DNA of 64,000 bases from Streptomyces niveus (GTDB taxonomy: Bacteria > Actinomycetota > Actinomycetes > Streptomycetales > Streptomycetaceae). Made by a program: the position numbers and the translations under genes. Where the stretch lies: contig NZ_CP018047.1 in assembly GCF_002009175.1 (NCBI RefSeq), positions 6,935,001-6,999,000 on the forward strand, given 5' to 3'. The notes beneath the pieces were generated by a model that ran no database searches, had not been told where the DNA came from, and was given only the letters and a program-made list of their open reading frames with translations. Below, one piece after another: positions 22,236 to 30,426 of the stretch (position 1 is its first letter; every line of letters begins with the position of its first letter).

Positions 22236-23057
22236 TCAGGGAGCCGCGAGGAGTTCGCCGTCGATGACGGTGACGGCGTGGCCTGTGAGCAGCGTCCGGG
22301 CGCCGCGCAGTGAGGTGCGGACGAGGCCGGTACGGACGGACCCCTGGAGACCCGTGAGTTCGTCGCGGCCGAGACGGGCCGACCAGAAGGGGGCGAGCGC
22401 CGTGTGCGCGCTGCCCGTGACCGGGTCCTCGTCGATGCCGACACCCGGGAAGAACCCGCGCGACACGAAGTCGTAGCCGCGGTCCGGGTCCTCGGCCGCC
22501 GCGGTGACGACCACGCCGCGCCGTGACAGCGCTTCGAGCGACCGGATGTCCGGTGTCAGTTCCCGTACGGTCCGCTCGTCCGCCAGTTCCACCAGCAGAT
22601 CCCCGATGTGCGACGCGGTGTCGTGCACCGAGACCGGGGCGGCGCCCAGGGCCGCGGAGACGCCGTCCGGGATCGCGACCGGGGTCAGCGACGACGTCGG
22701 GAAGTCGAGGGTCAGCCCGCCGTCGTCGTGCGCGGTGGCGCCGAGTACGCCGCAGCGCGCGGCGAAGCGGATCAAGCCTGTCGCGAGTCCGGCGGTGCGC
22801 AGGACGTGGGCGGTGGCGAGCGTGGCGTGCCCGCACATGTCGACCTCGGTCGCCGGGGTGAACCAGCGCAGTGCCCAGTCGGCCTCGCCGCCGGGCTCCA
22901 GGGGATGGGCGAACGCCGTCTCCGAGAGGTTCACCTCCCTGGCGACCCGCTGGAGCCAGGTGTCGTCGGGGAACGGGCCGGTGTCCAGGATCAGCACTCC
23001 CGCGGGATTGCCGGTGAAGGGGCGGTCGGTGAACGCGTCGACGATTCGAATACGCAT
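22236..23057 (-). CDS. PhzF family isomerase/epimerase
   Basis: The 273-residue protein begins with the PhzF signature MRIRIVDAFTDRPFTGNPAGVL. It continues with ETAFAHPLE (catalytic-Glu segment, near residue 47), MCGHATLATAHVL near 72 and DPVTGSAHTALAPFW near 210. These place it in the PhzF/YddE diaminopimelate-epimerase-like fold. Members isomerise small aromatic or amino acid metabolites in the cytoplasm. The ATG is chosen for the family start. It is convergent with the CPBP gene and divergent from padR. No phenazine genes are nearby, so the substrate is unknown. Confidence 0.9.
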   Translation of the reverse strand: MRIRIVDAFTDRPFTGNPAGVLILDTGPFPDDTWLQRVAREVNLSETAFAHPLEPGGEADWALRWFTPATEVDMCGHATLATAHVLRTAGLATGLIRFAARCGVLGATAHDDGGLTLDFPTSSLTPVAIPDGVSAALGAAPVSVHDTASHIGDLLVELADERTVRELTPDIRSLEALSRRGVVVTAAAEDPDRGYDFVSRGFFPGVGIDEDPVTGSAHTALAPFWSARLGRDELTGLQGSVRTGLVRTSLRGARTLLTGHAVTVIDGELLAAP

Positions 23058-23130
23058 GCTCCGGACCGTAGGAGAGCGCGGAAGCCGCAGGCCAAGGCCA
23101 ATCCCGGACGACTGGCATCGAAGGTGGTTG

Positions 23131-23160
23131 CTCAACGAACTGTTCCGATATATCGTTGAG
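23131..23160. promoter_or_regulatory. Candidate PadR operator
   Basis: CTCAACGA at 23131 and TCGTTGAG at 23153 form a perfect 8-bp inverted repeat, with the palindrome CGATATATCG inside. A third half-site, TCAACGA, lies at about 23186 ahead of the padR start. The block sits between phzF and padR, so it is a likely autoregulatory site. Confidence 0.5.
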
Positions 23161-23207
23161 CCATCGCGACAGACTCGCGACTGATCAACGATGGAAGGAG
23201 CGTAGCG

Positions 23208-23813
23208 ATGCGTTCACATGGACACGAGCAGGATCACGGACATGGGCAGTGCGGGCCCGGCCATCGGGGTCGGGGCGATTTCGAGGGGAGGCGCGGGGCC
23301 TTCGGGCCGTTCGGGCCGAACTTCGGACCCCCCTTCGGGGGCGGCGGACGAGGCCGTGGCGGAGGCAGAGGCAGGGCGCGGCGCGGCGATGTGCGCGCGT
23401 CGATCCTGGCGCTGCTGAAGGACCGGCCGATGCACGGCTACGAGATGATCCAGGAGATCGGCGAGCGCAGCTCGGGCGCCTGGCGCCCCAGCCCCGGTTC
23501 GGTCTACCCGACCCTCCAGCTCCTGGAGGACGAGGGGCTCATCGCCAGCCGCAGCGAGGGCGGCAAGAATCTCTTCACGCTGACCGAGGCCGGTCGCGCC
23601 GAGGCCGAATCGGGGCCCGACGCCCCGTGGGAAGAGGCCGGGCGCGGTGTCGACTGGGAGACGATGAACGAGATCCGGCAGGCCGGCTTCGGCCTGATGG
23701 AGGCGTTCGGGCAGGTCTGGAAGACCGGCTCCGCCGACCAGCGCACCAAGGCTCTCGCCGTCATCAACGACGCCCGCAAGAGGCTCTATCTGATCCTCGC
23801 CGACGAGGACTGA
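23208..23813 (+). CDS. PadR family transcriptional regulator
   Basis: The 201-residue regulator has a His/Gly-rich N-terminal tail (about 1-58, with several HGHG-type motifs that might bind metal). A PadR winged helix follows from about residue 60 (RASILALLKDRPMHGYEMIQEIGERS, then GSVYPTLQLLEDEGLI), and a C-terminal helical dimerisation part. The ATG follows GGAAGGAGCG. It is divergent from phzF across an inverted-repeat operator candidate, so it may control itself and phzF. The inducing ligand cannot be predicted. Confidence 0.9.
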   Translation: MRSHGHEQDHGHGQCGPGHRGRGDFEGRRGAFGPFGPNFGPPFGGGGRGRGGGRGRARRGDVRASILALLKDRPMHGYEMIQEIGERSSGAWRPSPGSVYPTLQLLEDEGLIASRSEGGKNLFTLTEAGRAEAESGPDAPWEEAGRGVDWETMNEIRQAGFGLMEAFGQVWKTGSADQRTKALAVINDARKRLYLILADED

Positions 23814-23851
23814 CCCCGCCGGGTGCCGCTTGACCCCGTACGGCTCACAAG

Positions 23852-23886
23852 GGCCCCGCGACGATCACCGAGATCGTCGCGGGGCC
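23852..23886 (+). terminator. Intrinsic terminator after padR
   Basis: A 14-bp perfect stem (GGCCCCGCGACGAT and its complement) encloses a 7-base loop and is followed by TCTTTGT. It lies between padR and a convergent small gene and could act on both. Confidence 0.8.
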
Positions 23887-23950
23887 TCTTTGTCGTATGC
23901 GATCGGTCGTGTCCGGTCCGCGTCGTATCCGGTCTGTCGTGTCGGGTCCT

Positions 23951-24145
23951 TCATGTGCGGGCCGCCGGCAGGAGCCGCCAGAACTCCGCCGAGTCGAAAC
24001 GGTCGCTCGCCCGGGGGTGCGGGCCCTCGTCGTGACAGTGGAACGCCGCCCAGAACACATCGCCGCGCAGGGCGTCGGCCGGCGCGTACACCCGGTACAC
24101 GTACTGCCGCCCGTCGACCGCGAGCAGGGCGACCATCCAGCACAT
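23951..24145 (-). CDS. Small conserved hypothetical protein
   Basis: A 64-residue protein beginning MCWMVALLAVDGRQYVYRVY and ending with FDSAEFWRLLPAART. The composition is rich in aromatic residues and the frame keeps GC-rich third positions. The ATG at 24145 has GGGGGAG about 7 bases upstream, which supports a real short gene; a longer in-frame version has poor character. It is convergent with padR across a shared terminator. Function is unknown. Confidence 0.6.
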   Translation of the reverse strand: MCWMVALLAVDGRQYVYRVYAPADALRGDVFWAAFHCHDEGPHPRASDRFDSAEFWRLLPAART

Positions 24146-24377
24146 CGGATCTCCCCCGGGCGGTCGTCGCGGCATCGTCGTACCTGAGGGACGAACGCTC
24201 CGGCGTGACGGTTGCGTCGGGGTGTGAGGCAAGGCGGCGCGCGCCCCTTCGGCGCGTCGGCGCGAGATCTCATTCGTAAGGAGGAGAGGGCGCACTGCTG
24301 TGCCCAACTTCGGTGGGATGCTCGAATGCTCCCCGCCGGGGATGCTTTCCCCACCGGCCGGCTGATGAGGTGGGAGT

Positions 24378-24929
24378 GTGCAGAGCCCTACCCCGTGGTT
24401 GCCCGAACAGTCCGATTCGACCGTTGTCTCCGCCGTCTCGATCCGCGCGGACATCGACGCCGGACTCTCCGCCGAGCTCGCGGCCGTCGTGTCGGGAGCG
24501 CGCAGGAGGGCGCACCGGGACGGCGACCGGCAGATGGACACCGCCCATCTGCTCCACTCGCTGCTGGAGTCGGATCCCGAGGTGCGCGCGGCGTTCGACG
24601 GCGGTCCGCAGGTCGCCCGTGTCCTCGGCTATCTCGTCCAGCGGAGCATCGGCTACGGGCTGCGCTGGCAGGGGACGGTGGAGCACTCCGGCTCGGTCCC
24701 CGTCGTGTCGACCCCCACGGTCCCCGGCTGGTCGCCCTCGGCCGTCACCGTCATGGAAGGCACCGTCGAACGGGCCCGGCGGCGCGGTGAGCCCACGGCC
24801 GGTGGTCTCGACCTGCTCGACGCGCTCGCGTCCGACCGGGCCTGCCGCGCGGTGGACGTGCTCGAACGGGCGGGAGTGGACGCGCGGACGCTGACCGGCC
24901 GCATCGCGGACGCCTCTCACGGAGTGTGA
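24378..24929 (+). CDS. Clp N-terminal domain protein without ATPase
   Basis: A 183-residue protein with two Clp-R repeats: one from about residue 28 (GLSAELAAVVSGARRRAHRDG, then DTAHLLHSLLES) and a second from about 122 (VTVMEGTVERARRRGEPTAGG, then LDLLDALAS). It has no AAA+ module, so it resembles the stand-alone ClpC-N-like adaptors that bind substrates, pArg marks or ClpC. The GTG start is supported by GGTGGGA upstream. A 22-codon frame with a good upstream AAGGAGG ends 12 bases before it (24300-24365) and might be a leader. Confidence 0.8.
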   Translation: MQSPTPWLPEQSDSTVVSAVSIRADIDAGLSAELAAVVSGARRRAHRDGDRQMDTAHLLHSLLESDPEVRAAFDGGPQVARVLGYLVQRSIGYGLRWQGTVEHSGSVPVVSTPTVPGWSPSAVTVMEGTVERARRRGEPTAGGLDLLDALASDRACRAVDVLERAGVDARTLTGRIADASHGV

Positions 24930-25007
24930 CGAGTTCGGCGACCGGCGGCGACGATCTGTCTCGACAGGTGTGAAAGTGCCGATGCTCCTGACTTCGACTG
25001 ACATGAT

Positions 25008-26027
25008 GTGTCCATGCACGCGTCTCAGGGGAGAAGCGTCGGCCTGGGACTCGCTCTCTTGTCGGCCTTCGCATTCGGCGGTTCAGGTGTCGCGGCCAAG
25101 CCGCTGATCGAAGCGGGGCTCGATCCGCTGCATGTGGTCTGGCTCCGTGTCGCCGGAGCCGCGCTGGTGATGCTGCCTCTCGCCTGGCGCCACCGTGATC
25201 TCGTCCGCCGCAGGCCCGTCCTGCTGGCGGGCTTCGGGCTGTTCGCCGTGGCGGGCGTGCAGGCCTTCTACTTCGCCTCCCTCTCCCGTATCCCCGTCGG
25301 CGTCGCCCTGCTCGTCGAATATCTGGCACCGGCGCTGGTCCTGCTCTGGGTGCGCTTCGTCCGGCGCAGGCCCGTCACCCGCGCCGCGGCCGTCGGAGTC
25401 GTCCTGGCCGTCGGCGGACTCGCCTGCGTCGTCGAGGTGTGGTCCGGACTCTCCTTCGACGTGATCGGCCTGCTGCTGGCGCTCGCCGCCGCCTGCTGTC
25501 AGGTCGGTTACTTCCTGCTCTCCGACCAGGGCGGCGACTCCACGGACCCGGCCGGCGCGGTCGATCCGCTGGGCGTCATCGCGTACGGGCTGCTCATCGG
25601 CACGCTCGTACTCACCGTCGTCGCCCGGCCCTGGGGTATGGACTGGTCACTGCTGGCCGGCCGCGCCGACATGGGCGGGTCCGAGGTCGCCGCGCCGCTG
25701 CTGCTCGGGTGGATCGTGCTCATCGCGACCGTGCTCGCGTACGCCACGGGCGTCGTCAGCGTCCGCAGGCTCTCGCCGCAGGTCGCCGGTGTCGTCGCCT
25801 GTCTGGAGGCGGTGATCGCGACCGTACTTGCGTGGGTCCTGCTGCGCGAGCACCTGTCGGCGCCGCAGATCCTGGGCGGTCTCGTCGTGCTCGTGGGTGC
25901 GTTCATCGCCCAGACCTCGACGCCCACGGCGCGGGCCGGGGGAGTGGGCGACACGGAGCTGCTGAGCGAGGTGCCCGAAGTGATCGCCGAGGGGGACGGG
26001 TTGTCCGCCGGACGGACGGCCCCGTAG
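25008..26027 (+). CDS. EamA family (DMT superfamily) exporter
   Basis: The 339-residue membrane protein contains two EamA domains of five membrane segments each. The first opens GLGLALLSAFAFGGSGVAAKPLIEAG, with the EYLAPALVLLWVRF segment near residue 100; the second starts near residue 147. Members export amino acids, metabolites or drugs from the cytoplasm. GTG 25008 or ATG 25014 are both possible starts. Its last codons overlap the promoter of the downstream leader ORF. Substrate is unknown. Confidence 0.88.
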   Translation: MSMHASQGRSVGLGLALLSAFAFGGSGVAAKPLIEAGLDPLHVVWLRVAGAALVMLPLAWRHRDLVRRRPVLLAGFGLFAVAGVQAFYFASLSRIPVGVALLVEYLAPALVLLWVRFVRRRPVTRAAAVGVVLAVGGLACVVEVWSGLSFDVIGLLLALAAACCQVGYFLLSDQGGDSTDPAGAVDPLGVIAYGLLIGTLVLTVVARPWGMDWSLLAGRADMGGSEVAAPLLLGWIVLIATVLAYATGVVSVRRLSPQVAGVVACLEAVIATVLAWVLLREHLSAPQILGGLVVLVGAFIAQTSTPTARAGGVGDTELLSEVPEVIAEGDGLSAGRTAP

Positions 26028-26030
26028 GCT
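26001..26030 (+). promoter_or_regulatory. Promoter for a leaderless leader ORF and the second EamA gene
   Basis: TTGTCC at 26001 and TAGGCT at 26025 are 18 bases apart, close to the streptomycete principal-sigma consensus. The TAG of the -10 box is also the stop of the upstream gene. An ATG lies 7 bases after the box, so transcription is expected to start at or beside that ATG. Confidence 0.6.
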
Positions 26031-26037
26031 GCCGATC

Positions 26038-26073
26038 ATGCGACTGACAGTACTTCCGCCTCCCGCCGCCTGA
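26038..26073 (+). CDS. Putative leader peptide (11 residues, PPP motif)
   Basis: A short frame encodes MRLTVLPPPAA and then stops. Its ATG sits 7 bases after a good -10 box, the usual geometry for leaderless translation in actinobacteria. It ends 115 bases before the EamA gene at 26189. Three consecutive prolines can stall ribosomes when EF-P is limiting. An inverted repeat (GCTCGGG with CCCGAGC) follows between leader and gene and could form an attenuator. Peptide translation is inferred, not shown. Confidence 0.45.
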   Translation: MRLTVLPPPAA

Positions 26074-26188
26074 GCGCGGGCGGCCATCCGCTGACGAAGA
26101 CCGGGCTCGGGCAGTCCCCGAGCGGTCCGTCGCTGCCCGCGAGACGGCATGAGCGACCACCAACCCGTTCTTCACACGGAGAAGTCAC

Positions 26189-27172
26189 GTGTCGATTTCC
26201 GCATCGTCCACCGCGTCCGGCCTGTCGGTCGGCCGCAGTCTGTTCTATCTCGTCGTCGCCGGTGTCGCCTGGGGGACCGCCGGGGCCGCCGCCTCGCTGG
26301 TCTACCGCGTCAGCGACATCGGTCCGCTCTCCCTCTCCTTCTGGCGCTGTGCCGGCGGGCTCGTGCTGCTGCTGGGCGCGCTCGCACTGCGTCGCCGACG
26401 CGCGACGGCGGTCGTCGCGGCGGGGGCCACGGCCGAGCCGCGCCGCCGCAGGCTGATCCGCGTCCTCGGTACGGGCGTGGGCCTCGCGGTCTTCCAGAGC
26501 GCGTACTTCGCCGCGGTCGAGGAGACCGGCCTCGCCGTCGGCACCGTGGTCACCCTCGGCGCCGGCCCCGTGCTCATCGCGCTCGGCGCGCGGCTGACCA
26601 TGGGCGAACGGCTCGGCGGCAGCGGTCTGATCGCTGTCGTAGGCGCACTCGCCGGCCTCGTCGTCCTGGTGCTCGGCGGTGACGGGGCGACGGTACGTCC
26701 CGCGGGCATCGCGTACGCGGTGCTGGCGGCTGCCGGATACGCGGCCATCACCCTGCTCACCCGGTGGCTCGGCCGCGACGGCGGCACGGCCGACTCCCTC
26801 TCCACCACCGCCTGGGCCTTCGCGGTCGCGGGGCTGTGCGTGCTGCCGCTCGCGGCCGGCGAAGGGCTGCTGCCGCACACGGCCGAACCGGCCCAGGTGC
26901 TCTGGCTGTTGCTCTACGTCGCCGCGGTGCCGACGGCCCTCGCGTACGCGCTGTACTTCGCGGGCGCGGCGGTCGTACGGTCCGCGACCGTCTCCGTGGT
27001 CATGCTGCTGGAGCCGGTGAGCGCGGCGGTCATCGCGGTCGGTCTGCTGGACGAACAGCTCACCGTCGCCACCGTGGTGGGAACGCTGTTGCTGCTCGCC
27101 GCAGTGGTGGGTCTCGCCACGGCCGAGGCGCGCCTCGCCTCCGACCGGCGCAAGGCGGCCGTTCTCGTCTGA
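26189..27172 (+). CDS. EamA family (DMT superfamily) exporter
   Basis: The 327-residue protein has ten predicted membrane segments in two EamA repeats. The first begins [21 protein letters not shown] near residue 14, and the second begins [21 protein letters not shown] near residue 172. A short cytoplasmic loop rich in Arg separates segments 2 and 3. The GTG start has GGAG about 9 bases upstream. A promoter, an 11-codon leader ORF and a possible attenuator hairpin lie upstream, which suggests translation-sensitive control. Substrate is unknown. It is not closely similar to the preceding EamA protein and is not a recent duplicate. Confidence 0.88.
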   Translation: MSISASSTASGLSVGRSLFYLVVAGVAWGTAGAAASLVYRVSDIGPLSLSFWRCAGGLVLLLGALALRRRRATAVVAAGATAEPRRRRLIRVLGTGVGLAVFQSAYFAAVEETGLAVGTVVTLGAGPVLIALGARLTMGERLGGSGLIAVVGALAGLVVLVLGGDGATVRPAGIAYAVLAAAGYAAITLLTRWLGRDGGTADSLSTTAWAFAVAGLCVLPLAAGEGLLPHTAEPAQVLWLLLYVAAVPTALAYALYFAGAAVVRSATVSVVMLLEPVSAAVIAVGLLDEQLTVATVVGTLLLLAAVVGLATAEARLASDRRKAAVLV

Positions 27173-27222
27173 GGTCGGGCTCGCCTTCCCGGGCGGATGA
27201 CCCCGCGCGGCGGGCGCCGGAG

Positions 27223-27897
27223 TCAGAGCGCCGAGAGATAGCCGGGCAGGCCGACGGCCGGGTCCAGGTCGTCGGCCGGGACCGGTGTGCCGTATCCCCT
27301 CACGACGGGCACCACACCGGTCCAGTGGGGGAGCGACAGGTCCTCCGGCTCGTCGTTCGGGCCGCCCGTGCGGACCTTGGCGGAGACCTCGTCGAGATCG
27401 AGGCGCAGCACGGCGGTCGCCGCCAGCTCCTTCGCGTTGCCGGGCCGTGAGTCGTGGGAGCGGCCCGGCACCACGTGGTCGACCACGGCGTCCAGAGCGG
27501 TGCGCCGCTCGTCGAGGTCGGTCACCTGGTACGCGGTGCCGTGCACCACGACGGAGCGGTAGTTGATCGAGTGGTGGAAGGCCGACCGCGCGAGCACCAG
27601 ACCGTCGACATGGGTGACCGTCAGACAGACCGCCAGGCCCGGGTCGGCGGCGTCGCCCGCCATCCGCAGCGGCCGGGAGCCGGTCGACCCGTGGACGTAC
27701 AGCCGCTCGCCGACCCTGGCGTAGAGGGTGGGCAGGACCACGGGCGCGCCGTCGCGGATGAATCCGAGATGGCAGAGGTAGGTCTCGTCCAGTATTCCGT
27801 GCACCAGTTCGCGGTCGTACGAGGCCCGGTTGGCGGAGCGGGTGGGGACGGTGCGGTCGGTGGGGCGGTAGGCGGCGGAGGAGGTGGGCTCCGGCAT
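27223..27897 (-). CDS. Pyridoxamine 5'-phosphate oxidase family flavin protein
   Basis: The 224-residue protein matches the PNPOx-like split-barrel family of flavin-binding proteins, with YLCHLGFIRDGAPVVLPTLYAR near residue 40, GSTGSRPLRM near 71 and FHHSINYRSVVVHGTA near 106. Such proteins bind FMN or F420 and act as oxidoreductases or flavin sensors. A divergent MocR regulator, itself PLP-binding, lies only 27 bases away, which suggests the pair deals with B6 vitamers or an amine. ATG 27897 is preceded by AGGAGAAGC. Confidence 0.85.
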   Translation of the reverse strand: MPEPTSSAAYRPTDRTVPTRSANRASYDRELVHGILDETYLCHLGFIRDGAPVVLPTLYARVGERLYVHGSTGSRPLRMAGDAADPGLAVCLTVTHVDGLVLARSAFHHSINYRSVVVHGTAYQVTDLDERRTALDAVVDHVVPGRSHDSRPGNAKELAATAVLRLDLDEVSAKVRTGGPNDEPEDLSLPHWTGVVPVVRGYGTPVPADDLDPAVGLPGYLSAL

Positions 27898-27924
27898 TGC
27901 GCTTCTCCTATGTACTAGTGCATA

Positions 27925-29265
27925 GTGTTCTTTGTGCTAGGAGAGTATCGGATCGAAGGGCGGCGTGCCGCCGAGATTTCGGCGAGCGTGGAGCGGGGCA
28001 TCGGCGCCGGACAGCTGGCGCCCGGCCAACTGCTGCCACCACTAAGGGAGTTGGCCCTGGAGCTGGGCGTCAACCCGAACACGGTGGCCGCCGCGTATCG
28101 CACCCTGCGCGACCGGGGCGTCATCGAGACGGCGGGTCGCAGAGGCAGCCGGGTGCGCGCCCGGCCGTCGAGCACGGCGCGCGGCTCGATCCGCGTTGAC
28201 GCGCCCGAGGGCGTACGGGAGGTGTCGGACGGCAACCCGGATCCCGCACTCCTGCCACCGCTGCACGACGCGCTCGCCGCGGCCGCGCGGCGCCACGCGG
28301 AGCGGCCGGGAAGGTACGAGGACGCCGCCGTCCTGCCGGAACTCGCCCGGCTCGCCCGGGCCGGGCTGGACGAGGACGGCGTCCCCGACGGGCCGGTCGC
28401 CGTCACCTCCGGCTCGCTGGACGCGATCGAGCGTGTCCTGGCCGCGCATCTGCGGCCGGGCGACACCGTGGCCGTCGAGGATCCGGGCTGGGGCGCCCTG
28501 CTCGACCTGGTGCCCGCGCTGGGGCTGCGGCCCGTGCCGATGGCGCTGGACGACGACGGGCCGCTGCCGGGGGAGTTGGAGCGCGCACTACGGGCCGGGG
28601 CGCGGGCGGTCGTCGTCACCGACCGGGCGCAGAATCCGACGGGGGCGGTGGTGGGCGCGGCCCGGGCGCGCGAGCTGCGTACGGTGCTGGCTGCCCACCG
28701 CCATGTACTGCTCATCGAGGACGACCACGGTCACCGCATCGTGGCCGAGCCGCTCCATCCGCTGGCCGGGGTCACCGACAGCTGGGCGCTCGTGCGGTCC
28801 ACGGCCAAGGCGTACGGGCCCGATCTGCGGCTCGCCGTGCTGACCGGGGACGCCGTGACCGTCGACCGGGTGACGGGCCGGCAGCGGCTCGGGCCGGGCT
28901 GGGTGAGCAGGCTGCTGCAACAGGCGGTCGTGGAACTGTGGACGGCGGGCGCGGTCGACACCCCCGCGGTCGCGCGCGCGTACGGCGAGCGGCGCGACGC
29001 GCTGGTGCGGGCACTGGCCGGGCGGGGGGTCGAGGCGTACGGGCGCAGCGGGATGAACGTATGGGTGCCGGTGGCCGAGGAGACGAGTGCGGTGGCGCGG
29101 TTGCTGCACGCGGGCTGGGCGGTGGCGCCGGGCGCGCGCTTCCGGATGTCGGCGGCGCCCGCCGTGCGGGTGACGGTCTCGTCCATGACGCAGGAGGACA
29201 TCGAGTCGGTCGCGGACGCGCTGGCCGACGCGGCGGGGGCCGCGCCGGCGCGGAGTTACGGCTGA
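27925..29265 (+). CDS. MocR-type regulator (GntR helix-turn-helix fused to aminotransferase domain)
   Basis: The 446-residue protein has a GntR winged helix at about 1-75 (PGQLLPPLRELALELGVNPNTVAAAYRTL pattern) and a fold-type I aminotransferase domain from about 105 to the end. The PLP lysine lies in RSTAKAYGPDLRLAV, near residue 297, and NPTGAVVG supplies the usual Asn. It is divergent from the flavin protein gene, and the 27-base gap must contain both promoters and any operator; CTAG repeats flank it. Starts at GTG 27925 or 27934 are both possible. It probably senses an amine or aldehyde through PLP. Confidence 0.9.
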   Translation: MFFVLGEYRIEGRRAAEISASVERGIGAGQLAPGQLLPPLRELALELGVNPNTVAAAYRTLRDRGVIETAGRRGSRVRARPSSTARGSIRVDAPEGVREVSDGNPDPALLPPLHDALAAAARRHAERPGRYEDAAVLPELARLARAGLDEDGVPDGPVAVTSGSLDAIERVLAAHLRPGDTVAVEDPGWGALLDLVPALGLRPVPMALDDDGPLPGELERALRAGARAVVVTDRAQNPTGAVVGAARARELRTVLAAHRHVLLIEDDHGHRIVAEPLHPLAGVTDSWALVRSTAKAYGPDLRLAVLTGDAVTVDRVTGRQRLGPGWVSRLLQQAVVELWTAGAVDTPAVARAYGERRDALVRALAGRGVEAYGRSGMNVWVPVAEETSAVARLLHAGWAVAPGARFRMSAAPAVRVTVSSMTQEDIESVADALADAAGAAPARSYG

Positions 29266-30353
29266 TCGGCGGCGGCCGCAGAGGATGTCGGTGCCGGTGT
29301 CGGTGTCGGCTTTGGTTCGGCCGGCGGTGAGGACTTCGCGCGCGCCGCCGCCGAGCCGCCGCTCCTGCTCTGCGTGAGCGCGGCACCGACGAGCACGATG
29401 ACCGCGCCGACCGGGGTGTTCCAGTGCAGCGGTTCGCTGAGGACCGCCACACCCGCGGCCGTCGCGATGACGGGGACGAAGTACGTGACCATCTGCCCGG
29501 TCGTCGGGCCCACTTCGGCGACGAGACCGTACTGGATCAGCAGGGCCAGTCCCGTTCCCAGGCTGCCGAGCGTGATCACGGCGAGCAGCGGCACCACCGG
29601 GAAGGAGGTCGGCATATCGGTGAACAGCGGTGTGACCACGGCCAGTTGAACCGTCGCCATGAACAACTGCGCTCCGGTGAGCGAGAGATGCGAGCTGCCG
29701 TTGCCCGCCAGGGTGCGGCGCACATACACCCAGCCGACGGCGTAGCTGAGTGAGGCCAGCAGAGCCATGGCCGTACCGCTGAAGTCCAGCCCGGAGAAAC
29801 CCTGCCAGGCGCCCAGCACGGTCAGGACACCGATGAACCCGAGACCCAGACCGCCGACGCGGCGCCGGGTGGGGCGGTCCTCGGAGAGCGCGACGAGCGA
29901 AAGCAGCATGCCCCACAGCGGTGACGTGGCGTTGCAGATGCCCGCGAGGGTCGACGGGATCGTCAGCTCGGCGTACGAGAAGAGCGAGAACGGCACGGCG
30001 TTGAGGATGAACGCGGCCACCGTGAGATGGCCCCAGGTGCGGATGCCGCGGGGCAGCCGCTCGCGCCGTACCGCTATCGCGACCGCCAGGACCGCCGTAC
30101 CGAAGAACAGCCTGCCGAAGGTCACCTGGAACGGCGCGTAGCCATGGGTGCCGACCTTGATGAGCAGGAAGCTGAAGCCCCAGATCAGCGAGAGCACGCC
30201 GAACCGGATGCGCCAGTCGATCGCGGGGCGGCGGCTGGCGGCGGGGTCGGGCCCGTCGGCGGTCGTCGGCGCCGGGGCACCGGCCGGTACCTCGGGCGGG
30301 GTGTTCGAGGAGGATCCGGAGCGTCCGGTGCGGTGCGGGGTCGCTGTGGTCAT
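29256..30353 (-). CDS. EamA family (DMT superfamily) exporter
   Basis: A 365-residue protein with a disordered Pro/Ala-rich N-terminus (about 1-48), ten membrane segments in two EamA repeats and a Pro-rich tail. The first repeat opens RFGVLSLIWGFSFLLIKVG. The segment ICNATSPLWGMLLSL is typical of family members near lysR genes. The ATG at 30353 was chosen because it leaves a normal intergenic space to the divergent lysR gene. Its last 10 bases overlap the end of the convergent mocR gene. Probably an exporter under LysR control. Confidence 0.88.
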   Translation of the reverse strand: MTTATPHRTGRSGSSSNTPPEVPAGAPAPTTADGPDPAASRRPAIDWRIRFGVLSLIWGFSFLLIKVGTHGYAPFQVTFGRLFFGTAVLAVAIAVRRERLPRGIRTWGHLTVAAFILNAVPFSLFSYAELTIPSTLAGICNATSPLWGMLLSLVALSEDRPTRRRVGGLGLGFIGVLTVLGAWQGFSGLDFSGTAMALLASLSYAVGWVYVRRTLAGNGSSHLSLTGAQLFMATVQLAVVTPLFTDMPTSFPVVPLLAVITLGSLGTGLALLIQYGLVAEVGPTTGQMVTYFVPVIATAAGVAVLSEPLHWNTPVGAVIVLVGAALTQSRSGGSAAARAKSSPPAEPKPTPTPAPTSSAAAADQP

Positions 30354-30389
30354 ACGGCAACGATGCGCCCCGGCACCTCTTAGGACAAG

Positions 30390-30402
30390 CGAGAATTTCT
30401 CG
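30390..30402. promoter_or_regulatory. Candidate LysR operator
   Basis: CGAGAA-T-TTCTCG is a perfect 6+1+6 palindrome in the 73-base gap between divergent eamA and lysR. It lies where a LysR-type regulator would bind to control both. A -10-like TAGCAT sits at 30414, 7 bases before the lysR ATG, so lysR may be leaderless. Confidence 0.4.
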
Positions 30403-30426
30403 ACCCGTTCGCGTAGCATCGCTTAC

